Counted from the first letter of the stretch, positions 16,701-26,022 are shown. The stretch is DNA of 60,053 nt from CAYNUJ01 sp964573255 (GCA_964573255.1 CAZNJB010000022.1:1-60053), one strand, 5' to 3'. A program made the numbers and translations. The notes: generated by a model from the sequence alone, not told the origin.

Positions 16701-17212
16701 CTTCCTGAAAGTTGTAAACGCAAGCCGCTGTTAATCGATAAATCCCTATTGGTTCCGAGAGTAAAACCTCTCACAATCGTACCGCTCTTTTTAATATTAT
16801 CTCCGAATATCGCTTCATTCGTTAAGGGACGTTCAACCAATCTCATTCCACGTATTGTATCTCTAATTCCCTTAAAAGTAGTTTTCACCAACTTACGATG
16901 CTCATAAATCCTTTTAAGTGAAATTCGTATTGTTAAATATTTAACTACAATTGTATCAAAGATTGAATAAGAAAGTGAATCGGAAAGAGAGAGCACGCCG
17001 TATTCATAATTTATATCGTAAAATTTCTTTTCTATTTTTTTTGAATGAATAAATACTGTTTCGGAGTTTGGAATAATAACCGGAGAAGTTAATTCATATC
17101 TATTATTAAAATTTACTTTAAATGTATCACTCTTGGAATAATATGTATGCTTGCTCTGAGCGGGTAGAACAAGAAGTAATAAGAAAAAATGAATTATTAT
17201 TATCCGGATCAA
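13760..17212 (-). CDS. Large predicted outer-membrane beta-barrel protein of unknown function
   Basis: This 1150-residue protein has a hydrophobic N-terminal signal (IIIIHFFLLLLVLPAQS). The long body is dominated by alternating strands rich in Tyr, Arg, Asn and Phe, and the last residues are EARAYF, an aromatic end typical of outer-membrane barrels. A calcium-loop-like motif GDLNNNGIADEEEFE sits near residue 840. An early region (residues about 130–330) looks like a plug or periplasmic domain. There is no clear TonB box and I recognise no named family. The start is a TTG at 17212; no better ATG is in frame upstream. Function could be export, adhesion or uptake. Confidence 0.8.
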   Translation of the reverse strand: MIRIIIIHFFLLLLVLPAQSKHTYYSKSDTFKVNFNNRYELTSPVIIPNSETVFIHSKKIEKKFYDINYEYGVLSLSDSLSYSIFDTIVVKYLTIRISLKRIYEHRKLVKTTFKGIRDTIRGMRLVERPLTNEAIFGDNIKKSGTIVRGFTLGTNRDLSINSGLRLQLSGRLTDDIEIVAALTDENTPIQPEGNTERLEELDKVFIQIKHTNAFGVFGDYELDADNGEFGRIKRKLQGLKAGVNINKQKAEIAFASARGKFNTMQFNGQDGVQGPYRLTGANNERDIIVIAGSERVYVDGIEMRRGENNDYVIEYSNAELVFTPKRLITSASRITIDFEYTDRRYQRDFFAASGSAKLFDDKFNIAVSYFNENDNQNNPIDLILSDADKEILANAGDNRNLAVRSGVSLAKPDSNGIVKGIYTKIDTVINGKQYSYYKYLPGAVTSLYNVIFSYVGLGNGDYKKVSTGNFIFAGIGGGDYLPLYFLPMPEKREVANIVLETKPIDNLNINFELAGSNFDKNRFSELDNSDNYGYASNIKLSLLPVKLKLAGLNLGKAGFSIRNRFIQNKFQSIDRINEIEFNRNYNLSENLQSDERLTEVNVSYLPVDELKLRMDYGYLKKGENFRSNRLYSKSELIINKVTNSNFIVDYVSSLNGQISSSWMRQTGKADVNYGLFTPGIEYLYENKEEHIKSDSLLNSSLRYLEFAPYLNLSNWKGLSFSAKYSYREEFFPLAGTLEKESKAISQIYSLNYYSGKSFRSTLDVTFRNKKFTPKFSINGKPNNETILVRSDNRIKLFDRFFEGEVYYQTATERTSRLEKIFVRVPVGSGNYVYLGDLNNNGIADEEEFEQSVYDADYILTTVPTDELFPVITLKTNFRWKFNLFRIIKGNSFVEKVLKAISTESVIRIDEKSKEEELSKIYFMNSSALLNDTTTLNGSQLEQHDLYILRHNREISFRFRYQQRRNLIQYASGLSRSYYRLNSLRIKFRMIKEFNNQTDFNFITDNNISPASTKRSRNISTEEVVSDFSYRPYKNVEVGFRLNVSRSEDKYPLTPTIIDNNAQTIRITFSFLGKGRIRFELERNEITSNTNDNYIPFEITRGNAIGKNYLARLNFDYRIANNLQTTINYLGRKQGSGRIIHSLRAEARAYF

Positions 17213-17544
17213 GTTATCTCTATTTTATTATAGAAATTTTTACCATCAAAATGTAACGGCAGAAAAGATGTAATTCAAGGTAAAAATCGATAATATATTC
17301 AATGCGGAATTGAATAACTCTAATAACAGAATCAAACTTTTAATCACTAATAACAATAAAGGTATTTATAGCAATTTGATAATTATAGTTTATTATTTTT
17401 TCAGAATATCCCACAAAGTGAAATTATTAATAAAGTGGAAAATAAATTTATTCTTTTTTGGAAAACGATATTCCCCTATCGCTAAGTAGTTTAACTACTT
17501 AGTCGTATCTCTTTCACAGTTTGTTATTATAAATAATCTATTAT
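17213..17544. other. 330-base intergenic stretch with a perfect palindrome
   Basis: There is no coding signal on either strand. It is very AT-rich and contains the 21-base palindrome at 17482–17502 close to the end of the efflux operon. It should also carry the promoter of the large barrel gene, but I see no convincing box. Confidence 0.5.
17482..17502. repeat. 21-base near-continuous palindrome downstream of the efflux operon
   Basis: CTAAGTAGTT-T-AACTACTTAG is a perfect 10-bp inverted repeat around a single base. It lies 43 bases after the stop of the last permease gene. There is no U-run on either side, so it may be an mRNA 3'-end stabiliser, a weak terminator or a protein-binding site. 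Confidence 0.5.
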
Positions 17545-18777
17545 CTATTCATACCGAAGTGCGTCAATGGGATTTAAATTAGAAGCTTTAATAGCCGGAT
17601 AAACTCCTGATAAGATACCCACAAAAGTTGTTACGCTAAGCCCTATGATTATCCAATCTATCGGTAATACAACTGAAACACCAAGTACAAGAGCAACAAT
17701 ATTTCCGCCAATGACACCGAGTAAAATTCCGATTAATCCGCCTAATTGGCTGAGTACAACGGCTTCAATAACAAACTGAGTACGTATAACCGATTTTTTT
17801 GCACCTATCGCCTTCCTGATGCCAATTTCTTTCGTTCTTTCGGTCACACTTACCAACATAATATTCATAATTCCAATTCCGGCAGCAATAAGTGCAATAA
17901 AAGCAATAACGCCGGCTCCAATTTTAAAATATTTTGTTAAGTCATTGAACTGTGTGATCAGTTGGTCATAAGTAACAATTTCAAAATCATTCTCTTTGCC
18001 GGGAGGAACTTTCCTGATGGTTCTTAAAGCACCGATTACTTCTTCCTTTGTTGCTTCCAGCATTCCAGAGCCGGGTGACTTTACCGATATTTGGGCACTT
18101 CTCCTGTCGCCATATTTCTTCACATAGACTTCAAGTGGAATAACCACAAAATTGTCCTGACTTTGTCCAAAGGTACTACCCTGCTTTTTTACAACACCTA
18201 TAACCTCAAGCAATAAATCTTCTATTTTTATCTTTTGACCGATTGGGTTGATGCGCGGAAATAATTTTTTTACTACATCATGACCGATAATACAAACATA
18301 CTTACCGATATTCATATCAGTCTTAGAAAAATTTCTTCCTTGAACTATATCATAATCGTTGACTAACAATTGGTCATAATTTAATCCTAATAGACGAACA
18401 TCCGGATTGGTTTGCTCACCATTAAAACGTACAATTTGAGATGATCGAGAGAATGATACGCCAACAGCAACAGGCAAAGTAGTTAATTCTTTCAATTTTT
18501 TAGCTTGCTGAATTGTTAAATCTTTTCTTTTTCTGTATTTCCTCCAGCTAGCGGGTCCGCCTACTCTTACTGCAGGCATCTTTTGAATATAAAAATTATT
18601 TTTTCCGATTTGATCGAATGTATTTTCAACCGAATGTTGTATAGCACTAATTGATGTCATTACAATAATAATTGAAAAAAGACCTATTGAAATACCAAGC
18701 AGAGTAAGCATAGAACGAAGCTTATTCGCTTTAATTGATTCAAGTGCCATTTTTATACTTTCAACAAGCTGAAACAT
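17545..18777 (-). CDS. MacB/FtsX-type ABC permease (type A, second copy)
   Basis: This 410-residue inner-membrane subunit has an N-terminal helix after KANKLRSMLTLLGI, a periplasmic MacB-core domain, and three C-terminal helices with the FtsX signature ERTKEIGIRKAIGAK. It ends NPIDALRYE. It resembles the protein encoded at 20108–21343 more than its direct neighbours, sharing for example the YIQKMPA/QIQKWPA region and the SQDNFVVIPL/SQDNFALMPI region. Four permeases follow one ATPase gene, and this is the last of the operon. MacB-type transporters push substrates (peptides, lipoproteins, antibiotics, signal molecules) through a TolC channel without moving them across the inner membrane. Confidence 0.92.
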   Translation of the reverse strand: MFQLVESIKMALESIKANKLRSMLTLLGISIGLFSIIIVMTSISAIQHSVENTFDQIGKNNFYIQKMPAVRVGGPASWRKYRKRKDLTIQQAKKLKELTTLPVAVGVSFSRSSQIVRFNGEQTNPDVRLLGLNYDQLLVNDYDIVQGRNFSKTDMNIGKYVCIIGHDVVKKLFPRINPIGQKIKIEDLLLEVIGVVKKQGSTFGQSQDNFVVIPLEVYVKKYGDRRSAQISVKSPGSGMLEATKEEVIGALRTIRKVPPGKENDFEIVTYDQLITQFNDLTKYFKIGAGVIAFIALIAAGIGIMNIMLVSVTERTKEIGIRKAIGAKKSVIRTQFVIEAVVLSQLGGLIGILLGVIGGNIVALVLGVSVVLPIDWIIIGLSVTTFVGILSGVYPAIKASNLNPIDALRYE

Positions 18778-18787
18778 TGCAAAACTC

Positions 18788-20023
18788 CTATTCGTATCTT
18801 AATGCATCAACCGGATCGAGTTTGGCCGCTTTGTAGGCTGGCAAAAATCCGGATATAATGCCAACTATTGCTGAAATACCCAATGCAAGTATTACTATGT
18901 CAAGCGGCATTGCGGTTGGTAAAAATTGGCTTATTACTAAACTAAGGATGAACGAAAATCCCAATCCTATTACACCTCCTATTAAACATATCAAAGCGGA
19001 TTCGGTTAAAAACTGCAACATAATTGACCAAGTTTTTGCACCTATTGCTTTTCTTATCCCAATTTCTTTTGTTCTTTCGGTAACGCTCACAAACATTATA
19101 TTCATTATCCCAATTGCACCCACAAATAGAGATAAAGTTGTAATCAATATTCCGGCATATGCGATAACACCTACAGTTTTATCATAAACATCTTGAAAAA
19201 CTTGTTGTCTATTAATTGCAAAATCATTCGGCTTGGTTGGAGGTATTTTACGAAACTGTCTCATAAGGGCAGTGATTTCTTCTTTGGTTTCATCGATTTT
19301 ATTCTCATCCTCAACTTTAACAGCTATTTGTAAACTCCGCCTTCTATTGCCGAACATCTGCTCGAAAACGTGGATCGGAATAATAACTTGTGCGTCAAGA
19401 CTAATCATCCCGAAAAATCCACTCCCTTGTTTTTCCAAAACACCAATCACTTTAAAAGGCATTCCATTCATACGCACGGTTTTACCAAGTGGATCTTCAT
19501 TTGGGAAGAGAGCATCCGCAATATCATAACCGATAACTATCACTTTTCTATTGTTATGAACGTCCATCTCATTTAAGAATCTCCCCTTCTCCGGAACCGC
19601 ACTCGAAATGCTTAAATACTGATTATCGGTTCCGTAAACCAAATTTGTTTGAGTATTCCTGTCCCTATACTCAATAGTTTTACCGAAAGTCCTAACAACC
19701 GGAACTATAGCATCGTAATCACGCAATTTTTCTTTTAATTTTTCAAATTGCTCGAAGGTAATATTCTTTCTATTTCTGTAGAACCGCCAGTCTCTCCCGC
19801 CGAACCACTCGAATTTATCTACATAGAGTACATCTGAACCTATTGAAGAGATAGATTCCAGAAAAGCTTGGCGTAAACCTACAATTGCAGTGGACATAGT
19901 GGTGACGGCAGCAATCCCGATAATTATACCGAGAGTTGTCAAAATTGATCGCATCTTGTTTGCTCTGATGGCTCTTAACGAAATTAAGAATCCTTCTTTT
20001 ACATCAATAAGAAATTTTCTCAT
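18788..20023 (-). CDS. MacB/FtsX-type ABC permease (type B, second copy)
   Basis: This 411-residue protein has the same layout: RANKMRSILTTLGIIIGIAA first helix, periplasmic core, and a three-helix FtsX end with ERTKEIGIRKAIGAK and DPVDALRYE. Its opening EGFLISLRAIRANK and the YVDKFEWF segment match the protein encoded at 21340–22578 (EGLLISLRAIRANK, YIDKWEWF). This marks it as the second copy of type B. It is 84 bases downstream of the previous gene, the widest gap in the operon, which coincides with the boundary between the two permease pairs. Confidence 0.92.
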   Translation of the reverse strand: MRKFLIDVKEGFLISLRAIRANKMRSILTTLGIIIGIAAVTTMSTAIVGLRQAFLESISSIGSDVLYVDKFEWFGGRDWRFYRNRKNITFEQFEKLKEKLRDYDAIVPVVRTFGKTIEYRDRNTQTNLVYGTDNQYLSISSAVPEKGRFLNEMDVHNNRKVIVIGYDIADALFPNEDPLGKTVRMNGMPFKVIGVLEKQGSGFFGMISLDAQVIIPIHVFEQMFGNRRRSLQIAVKVEDENKIDETKEEITALMRQFRKIPPTKPNDFAINRQQVFQDVYDKTVGVIAYAGILITTLSLFVGAIGIMNIMFVSVTERTKEIGIRKAIGAKTWSIMLQFLTESALICLIGGVIGLGFSFILSLVISQFLPTAMPLDIVILALGISAIVGIISGFLPAYKAAKLDPVDALRYE

Positions 20024-20107
20024 ACTGCATCAACATTTATTCAAAACTTTAAGATACTAATTTTTAATGAATTGTTTATTTGAGATTATGCAAAAAGAAT
20101 AGTTGTG

Positions 20108-21343
20108 CTATTCATATCTTAATGCATCAATCGGATCGAGATTGGAGGCTTTATAGGCCGGATATGTTCCGAAAATCACTCCGATACCAACACAAATTAC
20201 CACACCTATAATCACCCAATCAACTGGTATTACGGCAGTTGCCTTGAGAGCAAGACCTGCTAAATTACCGACTACTATTCCGAGAATAATTCCAATTGCT
20301 CCTCCGAATAGAGAAAGTATTACTGCTTCTGTAATAAATTGATATAAAATAATATTTCTCCTGGCACCGATAGCTTTCCGGATACCAATTTCTTTTGTAC
20401 GTTCAGTTACGCTTACCAGCATAATATTCATTATTCCAACACCGGCAGCCAAAAGAGCAATACCAGCTACTACAAGTGCACCGATACGCACACCTGAAGT
20501 AATTTCATTTATTTTATCCAACATAGCTTGATTGGTTCTAAATGCAAAATCATTTGATTCACCCGGCGGAACTTTACGGATGGTTCTCATATATCCTTCC
20601 GCTTTCTCCATCATATCAGCATAAGATTCTTGATCTTTCGACATTACGGTAATATTGACACTACGCGAATTTTTACCATGAATCAATTGAAATGTGCTGA
20701 TTGGCATTAAAGCAAAATTATCCTGACTCCTTCCGAAAACATCTCCTCTTGCTTCCAGTACTCCTATTATTCTGAATTTTCTAGAATCGACTTTAATTTC
20801 CTGATCGATCGGATTTATTGTTGGGAATAATTTTTTCACAATATCTGCCCCAATTACAATCACATTATCGTAACGGTCGATGTCAATATTACTGATTGCC
20901 CTTCCCTCAGCAATTTTCCAATCATTGTTTTGGAATGCTTCCGGAGTAATGCCGGCAACGCTTACATTCGGATTAGTTTCTTCACCGTTATATTTAATAA
21001 TATTTCCTCCGTCCCAAATTTCCGCACCGATATACTTTGCCTCTGTTAATCTATCGCGTAATCTTTCAAATTCTTCAATAGTGATATCTCGCCTGTTTCT
21101 TAAACGCGCCCATTCATTCGGTCCGCCCGATCTGATAGCAGGCCATTTTTGAATTTGAAAAACATTTTTTGATAATGCGGATACACCGTTTTCAATGCTG
21201 GTCTGAAGCATCGAAATGACAGTACTAATCGAAATAATCGAGAATATACCAACAACAATTCCTAAAATCGTAAGCGAAGATCTTAATTTATTAGCACGTA
21301 AAGCAGTTATTGCAACTTTAATCGTTTCAAATATTCCGTTCAT
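20108..21343 (-). CDS. MacB/FtsX-type ABC permease (type A, first copy)
   Basis: This 411-residue permease has a periplasmic MacB-core domain and FtsX end ERTKEIGIRKAIGAR, DPIDALRYE. It overlaps the upstream permease by four bases (ATGA), so the pair is translationally coupled. That fits assembly of an A/B heterodimer. Similarity across the whole length to the product of 17545–18777 indicates duplication of an ancestral pair. Confidence 0.92.
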   Translation of the reverse strand: MNGIFETIKVAITALRANKLRSSLTILGIVVGIFSIISISTVISMLQTSIENGVSALSKNVFQIQKWPAIRSGGPNEWARLRNRRDITIEEFERLRDRLTEAKYIGAEIWDGGNIIKYNGEETNPNVSVAGITPEAFQNNDWKIAEGRAISNIDIDRYDNVIVIGADIVKKLFPTINPIDQEIKVDSRKFRIIGVLEARGDVFGRSQDNFALMPISTFQLIHGKNSRSVNITVMSKDQESYADMMEKAEGYMRTIRKVPPGESNDFAFRTNQAMLDKINEITSGVRIGALVVAGIALLAAGVGIMNIMLVSVTERTKEIGIRKAIGARRNIILYQFITEAVILSLFGGAIGIILGIVVGNLAGLALKATAVIPVDWVIIGVVICVGIGVIFGTYPAYKASNLDPIDALRYE

Positions 21344-22578
21344 TCGTACCTCAGTGCATCTACCGGATCGATTTTAGCTGCAGTATAAGCAGGAGCAAAT
21401 CCTGATAAAATTCCGGTTATTATTGAAATTCCAATCGCTAGAATAATAACATCAACTTGAATTGAGGTTGGCAGGAATTGATTTAATGCCAAACTAAGTA
21501 CCGATGCCAAGGCTAATCCAATCATACCGCCGATTAAACAAATTATTGCTGCTTCAGATATAAATTGCCCTAATATTGCGCTCCGTTTAGCTCCAATTGC
21601 TTTCCTTATTCCAATTTCCCTGGTTCTTTCTTTAACTGAAACAAACATTATGTTCATTATTCCTATGGCACCAACAAAGAGAGATAAACCGGTGATGAAA
21701 ATTCCCGCTATCTGAATAACACCAACAGTTTGATTGATATTTTCCAATAATCCTTCCTGCTGATTGATTGAAAAATCATTCTCTTCGTTATATTTTAATC
21801 CTCTAACTCTTCTCATTATTCCTATAGCTTCTTCCTTCATTAAATCGACGGATAAACTATTCGGAGCGCGTGCAACTATTGTAATACTACGGAAACTTTC
21901 CCGCTGAAAGTATTTATATATCGTTCCAATTGGGATATAAACTATATTATCAGGATTATAATCACCCATTACCCAGCTTCCCTGTTCTTCGAGAATACCA
22001 ATAACTTTGAATTTAACCCCTTTTATTTTTATCTCTCTATCAACTCCGCCGCCATTTGGGAAGAGTTTCTTTGCGATCTCATGCCCTATAACCGCGACGT
22101 TTCGCGAACCGTTTGATTCTAATTCATTAAAAAATCTTCCGTCTTCAAATGCAAGATTTGTAGTCCGGATAAATTCATTTGTTGTACCTTCAATAAGAAT
22201 ATATTCAACTGAAGTCTCTCTATATTTTACGGTTTGGTTGGTCCAGATAGTAGGAGCAACTGCAATCGGAATTTTTGCAATTTTCTTAAATTCGCGGTAC
22301 TCATCCATATCAAGATTTTTTCGGTTTCTGAGTTCCCACCAAGGAATATCGTTATTAAACCATTCCCATTTATCAATATAAATCACATCAGAACCAAGCG
22401 AAGAGACACCACCTTGAAATGAATTATCAATTCCCTTAATAGCCGTTGACATAAGAACCACCGAAGTAACACCAATGACTATCCCAAGCGTAGTAAGAAC
22501 ACTTCTAATTTTATTAGCTCTTATCGCTCTAAGAGAAATTAACAATCCTTCCTTTATTTCGAATAAATAATTTTTCAT
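21340..22578 (-). CDS. MacB/FtsX-type ABC permease (type B, first copy)
   Basis: This 412-residue permease has first helix RANKIRSVLTTLGIVIGVTS, a periplasmic core, and a FtsX end ERTREIGIRKAIGAK, DPVDALRYE. It is the first permease after the ATPase gene (10 bases). Paired with the overlapping type A gene, it likely makes the primary heterodimeric transporter. Confidence 0.92.
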   Translation of the reverse strand: MKNYLFEIKEGLLISLRAIRANKIRSVLTTLGIVIGVTSVVLMSTAIKGIDNSFQGGVSSLGSDVIYIDKWEWFNNDIPWWELRNRKNLDMDEYREFKKIAKIPIAVAPTIWTNQTVKYRETSVEYILIEGTTNEFIRTTNLAFEDGRFFNELESNGSRNVAVIGHEIAKKLFPNGGGVDREIKIKGVKFKVIGILEEQGSWVMGDYNPDNIVYIPIGTIYKYFQRESFRSITIVARAPNSLSVDLMKEEAIGIMRRVRGLKYNEENDFSINQQEGLLENINQTVGVIQIAGIFITGLSLFVGAIGIMNIMFVSVKERTREIGIRKAIGAKRSAILGQFISEAAIICLIGGMIGLALASVLSLALNQFLPTSIQVDVIILAIGISIITGILSGFAPAYTAAKIDPVDALRYE

Positions 22579-22588
22579 TTCAGAAATC

Positions 22589-23308
22589 TTAAATTTCCTC
22601 GCTTAATATTTTGGGAATGATTCTGTTGTTAACAAATTCATCATTTTCAATCTTGCCGTCACGTAAACGGATAATTCTCTTGGCGTGTTCGGCTATATAT
22701 TCCTCGTGAGTAACTAAAATTATTGTGTGCCCTTGATCGTGCAAATGACTAAAAAGCGCCATAATTTCTTCGCCGGTTTTTGTATCCAAGTTTCCTGTCG
22801 GTTCATCGGCAAGAATGATAGCAGGATTTGTCACCAACGCACGTGCAATTGCAACTCTCTGACGTTGTCCACCCGAAAGTTCGTTCGGCTTGTGATTTAT
22901 CCTGTCTGCAAGTCCAACTTTTTCGAGCGCTTCTTTCGCTCTTTCTTTTCTTTCTGCTGAGGGAACACCTGCATATATTAGAGGAAGTTCAACATTGTGC
23001 AAAGCGTTAGATCTGGGCAGAAGATTGAATGTTTGGAATACAAAACCGATTTCCCTATTTCTTATTGCTGCCAACTCATTATCGCTCATCTCACTTACAA
23101 GCTGACCCTTAAAATTGTAAATGCCTTTTGTGGGAGTATCCAAACACCCAACAATATTCATCATAGTAGACTTACCGGAACCAGAAGGCCCCATAATAGC
23201 AACATATTCATTCCGGTCAATTTTTAGGGAAACATCGGCTAAGGCGTGCACTTCTTCCGAACCGACTTGATAAATTTTAGCTATATGTTCAAGCGTGATT
23301 ATATTCAT
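22589..23308 (-). CDS. ABC transporter ATP-binding protein (MacB/LolD type)
   Basis: This 239-residue ATPase has Walker A GPSGSGKST, signature LSGGQRQRVAIARAL, Walker B ILADEPTGNLD and switch His in ILVTHE. It belongs to the LolD/MacB/FtsE class, where the ATPase drives mechanical movement of FtsX-type permeases. It is the only ATPase in the operon and so presumably serves all four permeases. The short C-terminal tail beyond the core lacks any known domain. Confidence 0.95.
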   Translation of the reverse strand: MNIITLEHIAKIYQVGSEEVHALADVSLKIDRNEYVAIMGPSGSGKSTMMNIVGCLDTPTKGIYNFKGQLVSEMSDNELAAIRNREIGFVFQTFNLLPRSNALHNVELPLIYAGVPSAERKERAKEALEKVGLADRINHKPNELSGGQRQRVAIARALVTNPAIILADEPTGNLDTKTGEEIMALFSHLHDQGHTIILVTHEEYIAEHAKRIIRLRDGKIENDEFVNNRIIPKILSEEI

Positions 23309-23320
23309 AATTTTTCGACC

Positions 23321-24631
23321 TTAATCTTCTTTCTTATCCTTTCTTCTGGAAAATTTCTTCTTGCTTTTAAGTGATATTTTCGAACCATCTTCCAATTCTT
23401 TTGAAATTGCTCTGTAAGGACCGCTAACTACTTCGGCACCTTCTTCCACACCTTCGATGATCTCGATATATGAATCATCACTTATCCCAGTCTTTACAGG
23501 AAGCATTTTTGCCTTTCCATCTTCAACTACAAATACTACCTCTATCGGTTTCGCTCTCTTACCGTTTCTGGCTTTTCTATAGCTGGAATTCCCATTCTCT
23601 TCTTTCTCATCGTTCGCTTTACCTTTCTTTTTAACCGGCATTCTAGCTGTAACACTTTGAATCGGTACCGCAACTACATCTGTTTTAGTTTCCGTTTCTA
23701 TCTCAGCATCGCAAGACATTCCGGGACGAATGTTAGGATCTAATTCCATTAATTTAATTTTCACTTCAAAGTTTATAACTTCATCTTGAGTGCCCAATCC
23801 GGAACTCTTTGCGCTGTTTCCTATCTGTGTGACTATACCCGGAAATTTTCTATCGCCAAAAGCATCTATCTCAATGTTAGCGGTATCGCCAACCGAAACC
23901 AGAACTACATCATTTTCGTCAACTTCCACGGTAGCTTCCATTTGAGATAAATCGGCAACTGTCATTAACTTGGTGCCCTGACTAAACGAACTTCCCAAAA
24001 CCCTTTCGCTCAATTCAACATTCAATTCACTAATTGTTCCATCGAAAGGAGCTAATATTTCGGTTTTGGCTAAATTTTCTTTTGCCTCGCGTAAAGATTC
24101 TTGAGCTTGAAGAACCGTAGAACGCTGTGCTTCATAAGCGCCTTCAGCTTGGAGAAAAGAGGCTTTTGCTTTTTCAAGTTCCGATTCGCTTACTAGTCCT
24201 TTTTCGAATAGCCCCTTTGTTCTTTCATATTCCGACTTAACTTGCTCCAAAGTTGCTTCCCTTATTTTCAGTGTTGCCTTCGAAGCCTGCAAATTTGCAT
24301 GAGCTCTTTTCTTCTGAGCTATATAGATATCCGGCTTAATTCTTAAAAGAAGTTGACCTTTTTTTACAAAATCACCTTCTTCAACGGGAAGTTCTACAAT
24401 TTCTCCATTTACTTCCGGTCTTAAAATAACTTGCTCAACCGGATTAATATTGCCTGTTGCAGAAACGGTTTGAGTTATATCTCTCTTTTGTGCTTTTTCT
24501 GTTTGAACAAAAACAATTTTCTCTTTATTACCGCTTAAAACAACTACGGCTATTACAGCGGCAAGGAGCAGAAATAATATTCCAAATACAATTATCTTCT
24601 TTTTCGACTTTTTCCCATTAGCTTTAGCCAT
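23321..24631 (-). CDS. Periplasmic adaptor (HlyD/MacA family) of a tripartite efflux pump
   Basis: This 436-residue protein has a Lys-rich N-terminus then one membrane anchor (IIVFGILFLLLAAVIAVVVL). A lipoyl half-motif (VILRPEVNGEIVELPVEEGD) follows, then a long alpha-helical hairpin (about residues 95–185). The second lipoyl half is ILAPFDGTISELNVE, with beta-barrel and membrane-proximal domains after it. A charged low-complexity insertion (VKKKGKANDEKEENGNSS) sits near residue 335, and the tail is Lys-rich. It links the inner-membrane permeases with the TolC-like channel encoded just upstream. Confidence 0.94.
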   Translation of the reverse strand: MAKANGKKSKKKIIVFGILFLLLAAVIAVVVLSGNKEKIVFVQTEKAQKRDITQTVSATGNINPVEQVILRPEVNGEIVELPVEEGDFVKKGQLLLRIKPDIYIAQKKRAHANLQASKATLKIREATLEQVKSEYERTKGLFEKGLVSESELEKAKASFLQAEGAYEAQRSTVLQAQESLREAKENLAKTEILAPFDGTISELNVELSERVLGSSFSQGTKLMTVADLSQMEATVEVDENDVVLVSVGDTANIEIDAFGDRKFPGIVTQIGNSAKSSGLGTQDEVINFEVKIKLMELDPNIRPGMSCDAEIETETKTDVVAVPIQSVTARMPVKKKGKANDEKEENGNSSYRKARNGKRAKPIEVVFVVEDGKAKMLPVKTGISDDSYIEIIEGVEEGAEVVSGPYRAISKELEDGSKISLKSKKKFSRRKDKKED

Positions 24632-24655
24632 AAAAATTATCTCCTTTGTAAAGTA

Positions 24656-25999
24656 TTATTCAAAATTTTTAAAATCTAATTTACCTAATGCATTCATCAG
24701 ATTATCTTTTAATCTATAAAATTCATATTCAGCTGCAATTTTATCTCTTATAGCTTGAGTGTAATCTTTATCAGCTTGAAGAACGTCTAAAATCTTACCA
24801 GCGCCTAAATTATATCGTTCTTTACTTATCTTTCTATTTTCAATTGCATATTTTACATTTTCGAGACTTACATCTAATTGTTTTTTTGCTGCTATTAAAT
24901 CCAAATATCCCTGTTTTATTTCAATTTTTATCTGTCTTTCCAGAGCGCTTAAATCCTCACGAGCATTTTTTACTGCAATTTCAGCAAATTGTATTTGAGT
25001 TTCAGTCTTAAAATTGGTGAAAATAGGAATACTTAATGTTAAACCGACATTATAGATTCGTCTGCTAAACAATTCTTCTCTTCTTGTCGCACTAGTGCTG
25101 AAACCAAAATTACCGGAAAGACGAGGTAAAAATCCGCTTTTGGCAATTGTAATATCTTCCATCTTGCTTTGATAAGCCAACTGTTGACTTCTATAATCAG
25201 GTCTGTTTTCAAGTGCTTCTTCAACCATCTGTTCAATATCTAAAAAGTCATTCATAAATTTTTCCGCATCTTCAAGTTCACCCGGAAAAGGATCGATAAA
25301 AGTGTATTCATCCAAAATGTCCAATGCTAAAAAGTTCAATAAATTATTAACCGCTGATTCGTAAGCGTTTTGAGCCTGAATCAATGCAAGTTGTGCATTA
25401 CCCAGAGCAACTTTTTGCGCATATACATCAGCAATAGTTACTGCGCCAAGATTACTTCTTTCATTAATTTCTTCAAAAAGCTTTTTATTATACTGCAAAT
25501 TATCTTCACGCACTTTTAATAATTCACGTGCGCTTAAAACCGAATAATATAACTTAGTAGTTTGCAGAACAATGTCCTGTTTTTGTTTATCGAGGGCATA
25601 CTTAGCTGATCTATAACCTTTTTTCTGTTTCGATATATTTGCAAAATTGGACAATCCATCGAATAGAGTCCAACTTCCTCCGGCTCTAATATTATAATTT
25701 CTCGTATCTATTTTGGATGAAGGTATAAAGATTTCATTTCCGAAAAAATCCAATTGATTACCGCCATCATCGATTGTTCTGTTCCAATTCCAAGAACCGG
25801 AAACAGAAAGATTAGGCAGCAAGTCGCCGAAAGCGCTTTTTACTGAAGCTTCCGAACCCTTTAAATTATTTTTTGCTTTAATTAATGATGAATTTCTCTG
25901 CAATGCTATCGATATTGCTTCATCGAGTGTCAATTTTTTCTGCGCGTTTACCGGTATAATTGTTAATAAACTAATAAGTGCAGAAAGTAATAATTTCAT
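24656..25999 (-). CDS. TolC-family outer-membrane efflux protein
   Basis: This 447-residue protein has a signal peptide (ending IIPVNAQ) and two repeated TolC halves, each with long coiled-coil helices (for example the ENRPDYRSQQLAYQSK region and the C-terminal ERYNLGAGKILDVLQADKDY). The first gene of the operon, it provides the outer-membrane channel. Nested inverted repeats and a -7-like box lie directly upstream, the only visible control region of the seven-gene operon. Confidence 0.94.
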   Translation of the reverse strand: MKLLLSALISLLTIIPVNAQKKLTLDEAISIALQRNSSLIKAKNNLKGSEASVKSAFGDLLPNLSVSGSWNWNRTIDDGGNQLDFFGNEIFIPSSKIDTRNYNIRAGGSWTLFDGLSNFANISKQKKGYRSAKYALDKQKQDIVLQTTKLYYSVLSARELLKVREDNLQYNKKLFEEINERSNLGAVTIADVYAQKVALGNAQLALIQAQNAYESAVNNLLNFLALDILDEYTFIDPFPGELEDAEKFMNDFLDIEQMVEEALENRPDYRSQQLAYQSKMEDITIAKSGFLPRLSGNFGFSTSATRREELFSRRIYNVGLTLSIPIFTNFKTETQIQFAEIAVKNAREDLSALERQIKIEIKQGYLDLIAAKKQLDVSLENVKYAIENRKISKERYNLGAGKILDVLQADKDYTQAIRDKIAAEYEFYRLKDNLMNALGKLDFKNFE

Positions 26000-26022
26000 T
26001 TCAACCTCGTAAATATTTTACC

